Shown piece by piece: positions 16,701-28,324 of a stretch of 64,000 nt of DNA. A program made the position numbers and the translations under genes. Each line of letters begins with the position of its first letter. Positions within the stretch are counted from its first letter, which is position 1. The DNA comes from Streptomyces tsukubensis. GTDB taxonomy: Bacteria > Actinomycetota > Actinomycetes > Streptomycetales > Streptomycetaceae. The notes beneath the pieces are model-generated. The model ran no database searches. It saw only the letters and a list, made by a program, of their open reading frames with translations, and was not told where the DNA came from. Location of the stretch: positions 6,696,001-6,760,000 of the forward strand of contig NZ_CP045178.1 of NCBI RefSeq assembly GCF_009296025.1, written 5' to 3'.

Positions 16701-17321
16701 ATGACCGAGCACGAGTACGAGCGCGAGCGCACCCCCGAGCCCCCCGTCGGCCGCCGCGAACGCAAGAAGGCGGCCACGCGGCAGGCCATCGCCGACGCCG
16801 CACTCCACCTCTTCCTTGAGCGCGGCTATGACGACGTGGGCATTCGGGAGATCGCCGAAGCGGCGGACGTGTCGACGACGACGGTGTTCAAGCACTTCAC
16901 CGGCAAGGAGGCCCTCGTCTTCGACCGGGAGGAGAGCACGGACGCCCGTCTGATCGCCGCGGTGCGGGAGCGGCCGGCCGGCCGGAGTGTCCTCGACGCC
17001 CTGCGTCGGCACGTACTCGACACCTGGCTGCCGATCGCGGCGCATCCGCAGCGGGAGGAGTTCAACCACCTGGTCGTCTCCACGCCGGCCCTGCGCGCGT
17101 ACGCGGAACGTATGTGGGCCCGGCATACCGACACCCTCAGTGCGGCCGTCGCCGACGAGTTCGGTGTGGAACGCGACAACCTCGCCTGCGCCGCCCTCGC
17201 CCGTTTCGTCCTTGAGGTTCCCGTCCTCGCCCAGGGACGGAAGGATCGCGGGGCCGCCGTCGAGGAGGTCTTCGACATCCTCGCCCACGGCTGGCGGGCC
17301 CCCACTCCTGTCGGCGGGTGA
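16701..17321 (+). CDS. TetR-family regulator, divergent from the TetX-like gene
   Basis: A 206-residue TetR protein with the helix-turn-helix at about 25-70 (ATRQAIADAALHLFLERGYD, then IREIAEAADVSTTTVFKHF) and a MftR-like C-terminal bundle. ATG 16701 follows GAGG closely. It is divergent from the monooxygenase with 272 bp between starts, so it most likely represses that gene and itself until a ligand binds. Bases 17322-17510 after it hold nothing recognised. Confidence 0.9.
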   Translation: MTEHEYERERTPEPPVGRRERKKAATRQAIADAALHLFLERGYDDVGIREIAEAADVSTTTVFKHFTGKEALVFDREESTDARLIAAVRERPAGRSVLDALRRHVLDTWLPIAAHPQREEFNHLVVSTPALRAYAERMWARHTDTLSAAVADEFGVERDNLACAALARFVLEVPVLAQGRKDRGAAVEEVFDILAHGWRAPTPVGG

Positions 17322-17510
17322 TCCCTCGTGGGGCTCGTGCGGCCTCCCGGACCCTTGGGGGCCCGCGAGGCTTACGGGGGCGGTGGCGCGACCCCCTCGC
17401 GCGTCGACCCACGTCCGTGGCCCGGCGCGGGGGTCGGGGTGTTCGGGTGTACGTCGGGTCGCCCCGACGGCTGGGCGGCGGACAATGGCAGTGGTCGGCG
17501 GGGCCTGGAC

Positions 17511-17557
17511 ATGACCGGGCCCCGGCCGTGTACTAGAGTTATCTCGACATCGAGATA
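17511..17557 (+). promoter_or_regulatory. Aconitase promoter with MarR/TamR-like palindrome
   Basis: ATGACC (17511-17516), 17 nt, and TAGAGT (17534-17539) form a vegetative-type promoter. Directly downstream, over the expected start of transcription, lies TATCTCGACATCGAGATA (17540-17557), 8-nt perfect arms around CA. In S. coelicolor the MarR protein TamR binds sacA and tam promoters and responds to aconitate/citrate-type ligands; this dyad has the shape of such a site. Confidence 0.65.
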
Positions 17558-17597
17558 TCTGCCGAGGCGCACGCAGCCGCACCATGGTAAGGGTTAC

Positions 17598-20424
<2,827 letters not shown>

Positions 20425-20432
20425 CGAGCGGC

Positions 20433-20519
20433 GCGGTCCCGCCCGTCGAGCGGACGGGACCGCCCTCGCGCGACACACAGCGCACCCAACGCCCGGCCGG
20501 GCCGCCCGGCCGGGCGTTT
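20433..20519 (+). terminator. Two-hairpin terminator after aconitase
   Basis: The first inverted repeat (20433-20463) pairs GCGGTCCCG with CGGGACCGC. The second (20488-20519) pairs 15 bases, AACGCCCGGCCGGGC, with its exact complement and ends in TTT. This is a strong intrinsic terminator. Confidence 0.85.
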
Positions 20520-20829
20520 CGCGTGCCCGAGCCCGCCTTCACTTCTTGTCGGCGCGGACTTGGACGTCACGTAGGAACAGAACCCGAAGTCCCGTCGGGC
20601 GGACCGCCGAGTCCCGTCGTACCGACCCGGGAGACGCACGCGCCGGTCGTACGCCGTGATCGCCGCCCACGGGCCCCACACGCCCTTTCGTCCCCGAGGG
20701 GAACAATCCCGGGCGGCCCGTCGGCGGGAAAACCCCTCTGTACAGGGAAGTTGTGGACAAACACCGGTAGAGGGCGTTTCCGTCAGGTCTCAACTAGGAG
20801 AAGACTGGCGGGCAATGACGCTTTCGATC

Positions 20830-20862
20830 TTGCCCCTGTGACGGGAAGTGGACTATACCTGT
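20830..20862 (+). promoter_or_regulatory. ngcE promoter with DasR-like (dre) site
   Basis: TTGCCC (20830-20835), 18 nt and TATACC (20854-20859) form a promoter. AGTGGACTATACCTGT (20847-20862) overlies the -10 and agrees with the DasR consensus A(C/G)TGGTCTAGACCA(C/G)T at 13 of 16 positions. DasR represses GlcNAc and chitin genes in Streptomyces. The remainder of 20520-21072 is a long leader with nothing else recognised. Confidence 0.65.
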
Positions 20863-21072
20863 CGGCGTCCGCCCAATCTGTGTCCCACAGCCTCGGCGGA
20901 CCCGGGGGACGGGGAAGTGGCGAGGCGTGCGAACAGCGCCGTCGCCGTACGTTCCCGCGCCTTGCGGCGTATCCCCCGTGCAGTTTCCAGCACGACCCCA
21001 GCTTCACTTCACCGCGGTGCCGGGGAAGGTCCGGTTCACCGCCTGAGTCCTGGAGAAGGCGAGGACTTGAGC

Positions 21073-22515
21073 ATGGGATCTTCCGCAGCGAACACCAATG
21101 GTGTAGGCCGCCGTGATCTGATCAAGCGTTCCGCGGCACTCGGCCTCATCGCCGTGCCCACCATGGGTTTCCTCGCGTCCTGCGCGAGCGGGGACAGCGG
21201 TTCCGACGACAAGACCGAGAAGGGGAAGAAGAGCGACAAGAACCCGCTGGCCGTCAATGACAGCGCCGGCCTCGACTTCGTCCTCTTCGACGGTGGTTTC
21301 GGCACCGAGTACGGCAAGGACGCCGTCAAGCTCTACGAGAAGGCCTACCCCAAGGCGAAGGTCAAGTTCAGCGGCGTGGAGAAGATCCAGTCGGAGCTTC
21401 AGCCGCGCTTCAACGGTGGTACTCCGCCCGACCTGGTGGACAACTCCGGCGCCGAACAGATGGACATGGGCGTCCTGGTCGGCAAGAAGCAGCTGGCCGA
21501 CCTGACCCCGCTGCTCGACGCCCCCTCGTTCGACGACCCCGCCAAGAAGGTCCGCGACACCCTGCGGCCCGGCATCGTGGAGATGGGGCAGTACGAGGAC
21601 GACGCGTGTTACGTCTTCAACTACGCCTACACGGTCTACGGCGTCTGGTACTCGCAGACCGCGCTGGACAAGCTGGAGGTGGAGTACCCGGAGACCTGGG
21701 ACGACATGCTCTCCGTCTGCGCGAAGGCCAAGAAGCAGGGCATCGCGGGCTGGACCTATGCCGGTAAGTACCCTTACTACATTCCTTTCTCGCTCTTTCC
21801 CTTCATCGGCAAGATCGGTGGCCGCGAGGTTCTCGACAAGATCGACAACCTGGAGCCGAACGCCTGGAAGGACCCGGCGGTCAAGGCCGGCTTCGAGGCG
21901 TACTACGAGCTCTTCAAGAAGGGCTACATCCTCAAGGGCACACCCGGTCTCACCCACATTCAGTCGCAGACCGAATGGACCCAGGGCAAGGCGCTGTTCA
22001 TCCCCAACGGCTCCTGGGTGGAGAACGAGGCGATCAAGACCACGCCCAAGAACTTCCAGATGAAGGTCGGCGCCCCGTCCAGCCTCGACAAGTCGGACAA
22101 GCTTCCCTTCGGCGCTCTGTGGGCCTCCGGCGGTGAGCCGTTCATCGTCCCGAAGAACGCCAAGAACCCCGACGGCGGCATGGAGCAGCTCCGCATCATG
22201 CTCTCCGAGGCCTCCTCGAAGAACTTCACGGCCAAGGTGAAGTCGCTCTCCGCGTACAACGGCGGCACCGACGGCATGAAGCTGTCCACCGCCCTCCAGT
22301 CCGGCGTGGACGCCCTCGCCAAGGCCGGGGACAACGTCCTGAACCCGCGCCTCCAGGACTGGTACGTCGAGCTGAACAAGCAGAAGATCGGCATCGGTGT
22401 CCTCGGCGAGATGATGGCCGGCCGTATGACCCCGGCCGAGGCCATCAAGAAGTGCCAGAGTTACGCCGACGCCACGGCGAAGGACGACTCGGTCACGCAC
22501 TACAAGCACAGGTAG
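21073..22515 (+). CDS. ngcE: NgcE, GlcNAc/chitobiose-binding lipoprotein
   Basis: A 480-residue extracellular solute-binding protein (family 1). The signal has RRDLIKRS and a lipobox ending LASC, so it is probably a Tat-exported lipoprotein. Motifs such as DLVDNSGAEQMDMG, YTVYGVWYSQTALDKL and IPNGSWVENEA are those I recall for NgcE, which binds N-acetylglucosamine and chitobiose in Streptomyces. It is first of the ngcEFG operon; no ATPase gene follows, so the shared ATPase MsiK elsewhere would energise transport. A strong hairpin after the gene should favour its expression over the permeases. ATG 21073 starts the only frame with the signal. Confidence 0.9.
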   Translation: MGSSAANTNGVGRRDLIKRSAALGLIAVPTMGFLASCASGDSGSDDKTEKGKKSDKNPLAVNDSAGLDFVLFDGGFGTEYGKDAVKLYEKAYPKAKVKFSGVEKIQSELQPRFNGGTPPDLVDNSGAEQMDMGVLVGKKQLADLTPLLDAPSFDDPAKKVRDTLRPGIVEMGQYEDDACYVFNYAYTVYGVWYSQTALDKLEVEYPETWDDMLSVCAKAKKQGIAGWTYAGKYPYYIPFSLFPFIGKIGGREVLDKIDNLEPNAWKDPAVKAGFEAYYELFKKGYILKGTPGLTHIQSQTEWTQGKALFIPNGSWVENEAIKTTPKNFQMKVGAPSSLDKSDKLPFGALWASGGEPFIVPKNAKNPDGGMEQLRIMLSEASSKNFTAKVKSLSAYNGGTDGMKLSTALQSGVDALAKAGDNVLNPRLQDWYVELNKQKIGIGVLGEMMAGRMTPAEAIKKCQSYADATAKDDSVTHYKHR

Positions 22516-22528
22516 AGGCAGAGATCGA

Positions 22529-22570
22529 GGCCGTGGGCCGCCCGGGAGACCTGCCGGGCGGCCCACGGCC
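22529..22570 (+). terminator. Attenuating hairpin between ngcE and ngcF
   Basis: Two perfectly complementary 17-nt arms (22529-22545 and 22554-22570; left arm GGCCGTGGGCCGCCCGG) flank an 8-nt loop, with no T run. As a leaky terminator or mRNA stabiliser it would raise binding-protein mRNA over permease mRNA. Confidence 0.8.
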
Positions 22571-22621
22571 ACCGTCGGCGCAGTCAAGGCGCAGAGCCGC
22601 CGAGGATTCGGGGTCGTAGAC

Positions 22622-23545
22622 ATGCAGCACGGCAAGTACCGGTTCATCGCCGGTTTTTTGATCGTCCCACTGGCGATTTACGCGGTTTTTGTCATCTGGC
22701 CTTTCGTTCAGGCCATTTACTACTCGTTCACGGACTGGACGGGTCTGAGCCCCGACTTCAAGATGGTCGGCTTCGACAACTACACGAAGATGTTCGACGA
22801 CGGGACCTTCTGGAAGTCGGCCCAGCACAGCGTCACTTACGTGCTGCTGCTCCCTGTCGTCGTCCTGGCTCTCGCCCTCTTCTTCGCCTTCATGATCAAT
22901 GTGGGCGGCCGGCGCCGCAAGGACGCGGCGATCGCCGGTGTCCGCGGCTCCGCCTTCTACAAGATCGTGTACTTCTTCCCGCAGGTGCTCTCGATCGCGA
23001 TCGTGGCGCTGCTCTTCCAGTTCGCCTACAATCCGCGCAACGGTGCCTTCAGCGCCATTCTGCGCGGCATCGGACTCGGCAGTGTGCAGCCCGACTGGCT
23101 CGGTGACCCGAACCTGGCACTGTGGTGCATCATGGCCGTCCTCGTCTGGACCCAGGTCGGCTTCTTCGTGGTCCTCTTCTCCGCCGGAATGGCCTCCATC
23201 CCCAAGGACTTCTACGAAGCGGCGCTGCTCGACGGCGCCAACCGCTTCACCACCTTCTTCCGGATCACGCTGCCGCTGCTGTGGGACACCGTGCAGTCCG
23301 GCTGGGTCTACATGGGGATCCTCTCGCTGGGCGCCGAGGCGTTCGCCGTCGTCCAGATCATGTCGGTGGGTCCTGGCGGCCCGGCCGACTCCACCACCGT
23401 GCTGCCGCTGCTCGTCTATCAGAAGGCGTTCAGGGACGGGCAGGCGGGCTATGCGACGACCATCGGCGTCGCCCTGCTGATCATCACGCTGATCTTCTCG
23501 GCCATCGTGATGCGGCTGGGCAGGCGCGAGCGGCTGGAGTTCTGA
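22622..23545 (+). CDS. ngcF: NgcF, sugar ABC transporter permease
   Basis: A 307-residue inner-membrane permease of the MalF type with six main helices, beginning FIAGFLIVPLAIYAVFVIWP. The cytosolic EAA loop reads YEAALLDGANRFTTFFRITL, which docks to the ATPase. It pairs with NgcG to form the channel for GlcNAc/chitobiose. ATG 22622; its stop overlaps the ATG of ngcG in TGATG, so both permeases are translationally coupled. Confidence 0.92.
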   Translation: MQHGKYRFIAGFLIVPLAIYAVFVIWPFVQAIYYSFTDWTGLSPDFKMVGFDNYTKMFDDGTFWKSAQHSVTYVLLLPVVVLALALFFAFMINVGGRRRKDAAIAGVRGSAFYKIVYFFPQVLSIAIVALLFQFAYNPRNGAFSAILRGIGLGSVQPDWLGDPNLALWCIMAVLVWTQVGFFVVLFSAGMASIPKDFYEAALLDGANRFTTFFRITLPLLWDTVQSGWVYMGILSLGAEAFAVVQIMSVGPGGPADSTTVLPLLVYQKAFRDGQAGYATTIGVALLIITLIFSAIVMRLGRRERLEF

Positions 23546-24486
23546 TGAAGACCACTGACACCCCACCTCCCGCCGACGCCGACCGCACCGCCAAGGTGCC
23601 CGGCCAGGGCGGCCCCGCCGTCCCGGGGACGCGAGCGAAGTCGGACGAAGGGCCCGGCAGGTCCGGTGGAGTCCTCAACGTCTTCTCGCACGGCGTGCTC
23701 ATCCTCTGGGCGTTCCTGGTCGTCATGCCGCTCGCCTGGGCCGTCATGACCTCGTTCAAGGACGACCGCTCGATCTTCAACGAGCCCTGGTCACTGCCGG
23801 ACAAGCTGCACTGGGACAACTGGTCGCGAGCCTGGACACAGGCGCACATGAGCGACTATTTCATCCACACCGTCATCGTGGTGTTCTGTTCGCTGGTCGG
23901 CACCCTGCTGCTCGGGTCGATGTGCGCCTACGTCCTGGCCCGCTTCGACTTCCCCGGCAACCGCTTCGTCTACTTCCTCTTCGTCGGCGGGATGAGCTTC
24001 CCGATCATCCTGGCGCTCGTGCCGCTGTTCTTCGTCATGAAGAACCTGGGACTGCTCAACACCACGCACGGGCTGATCCTCGTCTACATCGCCTACTCGC
24101 TGCCGTTCACCGTCTTCTTCCTGACGTCGTTCTTCAGAACGCTGCCCACCTCGATCGCCGAGGCGGCGCTCATCGACGGGGCCTCGCACACCAGGACCTT
24201 CTTCCAGGTCATGCTGCCGATGGCGAAGCCGGGACTGATCAGCGTCGGTATCTTCAACTTCCTCGGCCAGTGGAACCAGTACCTGCTGCCCACGGTGCTC
24301 AACACCGACCCGGACAAGAAGGTGCTCACCCAGGGGCTCGTGGCCCTCGCCACCAGCCAGGGCTACAAGGGCGACTGGTCGGGACTGTTCGCCGGCCTGG
24401 TCATGGCGATGGTGCCGGTGCTCGCCGCGTACATCGTCTTCCAGCGGCAGGTACAGGCAGGACTGACAGCGGGGGCGCTCAAGTAG
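23545..24486 (+). CDS. ngcG: NgcG, sugar ABC transporter permease
   Basis: A 313-residue MalG-type permease. A disordered N-terminal 45 residues rich in Pro/Gly/Lys precede six helices, the first VLILWAFLVVMPLAWAVMTS. The EAA loop is AEAALIDGASHTRTFFQVML. ATG 23545 overlaps the ngcF stop by one base. Ends QVQAGLTAGALK, as usual in this family. With NgcE and NgcF it imports chitin-derived sugars that also signal development in Streptomyces. Confidence 0.92.
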   Translation: MKTTDTPPPADADRTAKVPGQGGPAVPGTRAKSDEGPGRSGGVLNVFSHGVLILWAFLVVMPLAWAVMTSFKDDRSIFNEPWSLPDKLHWDNWSRAWTQAHMSDYFIHTVIVVFCSLVGTLLLGSMCAYVLARFDFPGNRFVYFLFVGGMSFPIILALVPLFFVMKNLGLLNTTHGLILVYIAYSLPFTVFFLTSFFRTLPTSIAEAALIDGASHTRTFFQVMLPMAKPGLISVGIFNFLGQWNQYLLPTVLNTDPDKKVLTQGLVALATSQGYKGDWSGLFAGLVMAMVPVLAAYIVFQRQVQAGLTAGALK

Positions 24487-24554
24487 GCCGCGTGGTCGAC
24501 GTATTCCCCGGCACCGATGAGGTGCGACGCGCCCCGCGCACGGGGCCCGTACGA

Positions 24555-24593
24555 CGGCGTGGACCGTTCCCCGGTCGGGGGCGGTCCACGCCG
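24555..24593 (+). terminator. Terminator of ngcEFG
   Basis: CGGCGTGGACCG (24555-24566) pairs exactly with CGGTCCACGCCG (24582-24593); the loop can pair further through CCCC/GGGG. There is no T run, as common in actinomycetes. The rest of 24487-24915 must hold the ROK gene promoter; only a loose TTGACT at 24785 was noticed. Confidence 0.8.
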
Positions 24594-24915
24594 AGTGTGC
24601 GTGGCGGCCGTGCCCTTCGACCGGCCGGGCCGCCACGGCGGCCATCCCCACCGTGTCCGCGAGCCGTTGACCGCCTGCCCACGGGCCGTACGGCGACGCG
24701 CTCGGGGCGGTCGCCGCGCGCGTCCCCCGCGACTCTCCCGCCGTGGCGTGAACTTCCTTCCCCGCGGATCGGCTTCCGTCAAGGACTTGACTGCGGTAAC
24801 CCCGACAGCCCAGCTTGGAGTTCACAACTTGTACGTGGCCGGGGTCACCGAGCGTGACTCGGGCCACGGGCGGCCCCCGCCGGCCGCTCGTCATAGGGCA
24901 GGAGTGGATGGGTCA

Positions 24916-26115
24916 ATGGAGACTCCGGGGTCGCAGTCGTCTCTGCACCGGGCCAATCTGGAGCGGGTCGTGCGCGCGGTACGGCTCGCGGGTTCGCTCA
25001 CCCAGGCGGAGATCGCGAGGGCGACAGGACTGTCGGCGGCGACCGTCTCCAACATCGTCAGAGAGCTGAAGGAAGGCGGAACGGTCGAGGTCACCCCGAC
25101 TTCGGCGGGTGGACGCAGGGCGCGCAGCGTCTCGCTCAGCGGGGACGCGGGCATCGTGATCGGCGTCGACTTCGGTCACACGCATCTGCGGGTCGCCATC
25201 GGCAACCTCGCCCATCAGGTGCTCACGGAGGAGTCCGAGCCACTGGACGTGGACGCCTCGGCCGCGCAGGGCCTCGACCGGGCGGAGGAGCTCGTCAGCC
25301 GGCTGATCACGTCGACCGGCGTCGACCGCGCCAAGGTCGCGGGGGTCGGCCTCGGCGTGCCGGGACCCATCGACGTCGAGTCGGGCACCCTGGGGTCGAC
25401 CTCGATACTGCCCGGCTGGTCGGGGACGAGGCCCGCGCAGGAGCTGAGCATGCGCCTCGGCGTCCCCGTGCACGTGGACAACGATGCCAACCTCGGCGCG
25501 CTCGGCGAACTCGTCTGGGGCAGCGGCAGGGGCGTGCGCGATCTCGCGTACATCAAGGTCGCGAGCGGTGTGGGCGCGGGGCTCGTGATCGACGGGCGGA
25601 TCTACCGGGGCCCCGGAGGTACGGCGGGCGAGATCGGGCACATCACCCTGGACGAGTCGGGGCCCGTCTGCCGCTGCGGCAACCGAGGCTGCCTGGAGAC
25701 CTTCACGGCGGCCCGCTACGTACTGCCGCTCCTGCACTCCAGCCACGGCGCCGATCTCACCATGGAGAGGGTCGTCAGGCTGGCGCGCGACGGAGACCCC
25801 GGCTGCCGCCGGGTCGTCGGGGACGTGGGACGCCACATCGGCAGCGGCGTGGCCAATCTCTGTAATCTGCTCAACCCCAGCCGGGTGGTGCTCGGCGGTG
25901 ACCTCGCGGAAGCCGGTGAGCTGGTCCTGGGGCCCATCAGGGAGTCCGTGGGGCGTTACGCGATCCCCAGCGCGGGGCGTCAGCTCTCCGTCCTCCCAGG
26001 GGCGCTCGGAGGCCGCGCGGAAGTGCTGGGAGCGCTCGCCCTGGCCCTCAGCGAGATGGGGGATTCGACCCTTTTGGACGGGTCCGTCTCGGCTGCTACA
26101 CCTGCCTTCACTTAG
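24916..26115 (+). CDS. rok7B7: ROK-family regulator, Rok7B7 type
   Basis: A 399-residue ROK (repressor, ORF, kinase) protein. The winged helix-turn-helix is at 10-65 (LTQAEIARATGLSAATVSNI); the sugar-kinase-like part follows, with GVGLGVPGPIDVESG, VDNDANLGALGELVWG and the ROK zinc motif GHITLDESGPVCRCGNRGCLE. It lies between ngcEFG and xylFGH exactly as SCO6008 (Rok7B7) does in S. coelicolor, a pleiotropic regulator of xylose uptake, development and antibiotic production. Start ATG 24916 (METPGSQSSLHRANL); upstream in-frame sequence is not protein-like. Ligand is probably a pentose or derivative. Confidence 0.92.
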   Translation: METPGSQSSLHRANLERVVRAVRLAGSLTQAEIARATGLSAATVSNIVRELKEGGTVEVTPTSAGGRRARSVSLSGDAGIVIGVDFGHTHLRVAIGNLAHQVLTEESEPLDVDASAAQGLDRAEELVSRLITSTGVDRAKVAGVGLGVPGPIDVESGTLGSTSILPGWSGTRPAQELSMRLGVPVHVDNDANLGALGELVWGSGRGVRDLAYIKVASGVGAGLVIDGRIYRGPGGTAGEIGHITLDESGPVCRCGNRGCLETFTAARYVLPLLHSSHGADLTMERVVRLARDGDPGCRRVVGDVGRHIGSGVANLCNLLNPSRVVLGGDLAEAGELVLGPIRESVGRYAIPSAGRQLSVLPGALGGRAEVLGALALALSEMGDSTLLDGSVSAATPAFT

Positions 26116-26141
26116 ATAACGCATGACACCGTTGCCATCTC

Positions 26142-26162
26142 GTTAAGGATTTACTCCTTGAC
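26142..26162. promoter_or_regulatory. Candidate operator upstream of xylF
   Basis: A 21-bp dyad, GTTAAGGA-N5-TCCTTGAC (7 of 8 arm bases pair), lies 74 bp before xylF in an AT-rich stretch. It is placed for control by the adjacent ROK repressor. A second hairpin GCGGCCGAG/CTCGGCCGC follows at about 26172-26202 and could end the ROK transcript. Confidence 0.5.
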
Positions 26163-26235
26163 GCTGGCCCTGCGGCCGAGTTGACTCCAGGCACCTCGGC
26201 CGCAACGTCGCGGCCTCGTCAGGGAGGTTTCTGAA

Positions 26236-27369
26236 GTGAACACGCGTATGCGTCGTGCCGCCGTGGCCGTGGCCGCCACCGGAATGGCCGTTTCCCTCGC
26301 CGCCTGTGGCAGCGCCAAGGAGTCCGACAACGGGTCCAAGGACAAGGGCTCAAGCAGCTCGGACTCGAAGAAGAAGGGCGACGCGCTCAAGATAGGTCTG
26401 CTCCTGCCGGAGAACCAGACCGCTCGATACGAGAAGTTCGACAAGCCGCTCATCGAGAAGAAGGTCAAGGACCTCACCGGCGGCAAGGGCGAGGTCGTCT
26501 ACGTCAACGCCAAGCAGGAGGCGTCGACGCAGAGCCAGCAGATGGACACCATGGTCACCAACCAGGTGGACGCCATCATCCTGGACGCCGTCGACGCCAA
26601 GGCCATCTCCTCCTCGGTGTCGAAGGCCAAGAGCGCGGGCATCCCGGTCGTCGCCTTCGACCGCCTCGCCCAGGGCCCGATCGACAGCTACGTCTCCTTC
26701 GACAACAAGGTGGTCGGTGAGACGCAGGGCAAGGCCCTCCTCAAGGCCCTCGGTTCGAAGGCCAAGTCCGGCGAGATCGTGATGATGAACGGCGCGATCA
26801 CCGACCCGAACGCGGGCGACTACAAGAAGGGCGCCCACTCGGTCCTCGACGGCAAGGTCAAGGTCGGCAAGGAGTACGACACCAAGGAGTGGAAGCCGGA
26901 GAACGCCAACGCCAACATGGAAGGCGCGATCTCCGCGATCGGCAAGAAGAAGGTCATCGGCGTCTACTCCGCCAACGACGGCATGGCGGGCGGCATCATC
27001 ACCGCCCTCAAGGCCGCCGGCATCAAGCCGATCCCGCCGGTCACGGGCCAGGACGCCGAACTCGCCGGTGTGCAGCGCATCCTCGCCGGTGAGCAGTACA
27101 TGAGCGTCTACAAGCCCTACGTCCAGGAGGGCCCGATCGCCGCGGAGATGGCCGTCAAGCTCGCCAAGGGCGAGAAGGTCGACTCCTCCCTCGCGCCCAC
27201 CAAGGTCGACACCCCGACCACCAAGGGCATCCCGTCCAAGATCCTGCCCGTCGTCTCCCTGACGAAGGACAACATCCAGGACACCGTCATCAAGGACGGC
27301 ATCTACAAGCTGAGCGAGATCTGCACGGCCGCCTACAAGGCCGACTGCGCCAAGGCCGGGCTGAAGTAG
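26236..27369 (+). CDS. xylF: XylF, D-xylose-binding lipoprotein
   Basis: A 377-residue periplasmic-binding-protein-type (ribose/xylose) lipoprotein. The signal ends in VSLAACGS (lipobox), followed by a Ser/Lys/Asp linker and a two-lobe domain starting LKIGLLLPENQTARYEKFD. DAIILDAVDAKAISSSVSKA and GVYSANDGMAGGIITALKAA are family motifs of XylF. GTG 26236 has GGGAGG nine bases upstream. First gene of xylFGH; the mature tail has two Cys (EICTAAYKADCAK) that may form a disulfide. Likely imports xylose, with the ROK protein as regulator. Confidence 0.9.
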   Translation: MNTRMRRAAVAVAATGMAVSLAACGSAKESDNGSKDKGSSSSDSKKKGDALKIGLLLPENQTARYEKFDKPLIEKKVKDLTGGKGEVVYVNAKQEASTQSQQMDTMVTNQVDAIILDAVDAKAISSSVSKAKSAGIPVVAFDRLAQGPIDSYVSFDNKVVGETQGKALLKALGSKAKSGEIVMMNGAITDPNAGDYKKGAHSVLDGKVKVGKEYDTKEWKPENANANMEGAISAIGKKKVIGVYSANDGMAGGIITALKAAGIKPIPPVTGQDAELAGVQRILAGEQYMSVYKPYVQEGPIAAEMAVKLAKGEKVDSSLAPTKVDTPTTKGIPSKILPVVSLTKDNIQDTVIKDGIYKLSEICTAAYKADCAKAGLK

Positions 27370-27407
27370 CCCCCTCCCCGTAGAGGGACGCACAGCCCCA
27401 CAGACCC

Positions 27408-27458
27408 GTCCGGCGCCCCACCCCTCAACTGTCCCGCTATCGGGGCGGGGTGCCGGAC
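27408..27458 (+). terminator. Attenuating hairpin between xylF and xylG
   Basis: Long imperfect arms (27408-27424 and 27442-27458) pair GTCCGGCGCCCCACCCC with its near complement, two mismatches, around a 17-nt loop. It sits just after xylF, the same layout as after ngcE, and should give more binding protein than transporter. Confidence 0.7.
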
Positions 27459-27544
27459 GGAACACCCCCCTGCTCGACCTCCGCGTCCCACCCACCCCTG
27501 GGCGCGGCATCCCCGCCGGTCAGGCGGCGAAGGAGATGGTTCAC

Positions 27545-28324
27545 GTGTCCGCTACGCCCGTGTTGGCGTTGCGAGGGGTCTCCAAGCGATTCGGTGCCGT
27601 CCAGGCGCTCACCGATGTTGAACTTGAGGCCCACGCCGGTGAAGTGCTCGCTCTGGTGGGCGACAACGGTGCCGGAAAGTCCACGCTGGTCAAGACGATC
27701 GCCGGCGTGCACCCCATCGATGACGGTGCCATCGAATGGGACGGCAAGACAGTACAGATCAACAAGCCGCACGACGCGCAGCACCTGGGTATCGCCACCG
27801 TCTACCAGGACCTCTCGCTCTGCGACAACCTCGACGTGGTGGGCAACCTCTACCTCGGCAGGGAAGTGCGCAGGTTCGGCATCCTCGACGAGGTCGAGAT
27901 GGAGCGCCGCTCGCGTGAGCTGCTGACCACGCTGTCGATCCGCATCCCCAGCGTGCGCATCCCGATCGCCTCGCTCTCCGGCGGACAGCGCCAGACCGTC
28001 GCCATCGCGCGCTCGATGCTCGGTGAGCCGAAGCTGGTCATCCTCGACGAGCCCACCGCGGCCCTCGGCGTCGAGCAGACCGCTCAGGTACTCGACCTGG
28101 TGGAGCGGCTGCGCGAGCGCGGCCACGCGGTCATTCTGATCAGCCACAACATGGCGGACGTCAAGGCCGTCGCCGACAAGGTCGCGGTGTTGCGGCTCGG
28201 CCGCAACAACGGCGTCTTCGATGTGAAGACGACCTCGCAGGAAGACATCATCGCCGCCATCACGGGCGCCACGGAGAACGCCGTGACCCGTCGCGCGTCG
28301 CGCAATGTGGAGGTTCAGAAGTGA
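27545..28324 (+). CDS. xylG: XylG-type ABC ATPase (single domain)
   Basis: A 259-residue ATPase with Walker A GDNGAGKST, signature LSGGQRQTVAIARS, Walker B LVILDEPTAALG and the H-loop LISHNM. It energises the XylF-XylH transporter. Enteric XylG has two ATPase halves and about 510 residues; here there is one, so a homodimer is expected, as usual in actinomycetes. GTG 27545 is chosen because AAGGAG abuts ATG 27536 but is nine bases from the GTG. The stop overlaps the xylH start (GTGA). Confidence 0.92.
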   Translation: MSATPVLALRGVSKRFGAVQALTDVELEAHAGEVLALVGDNGAGKSTLVKTIAGVHPIDDGAIEWDGKTVQINKPHDAQHLGIATVYQDLSLCDNLDVVGNLYLGREVRRFGILDEVEMERRSRELLTTLSIRIPSVRIPIASLSGGQRQTVAIARSMLGEPKLVILDEPTAALGVEQTAQVLDLVERLRERGHAVILISHNMADVKAVADKVAVLRLGRNNGVFDVKTTSQEDIIAAITGATENAVTRRASRNVEVQK

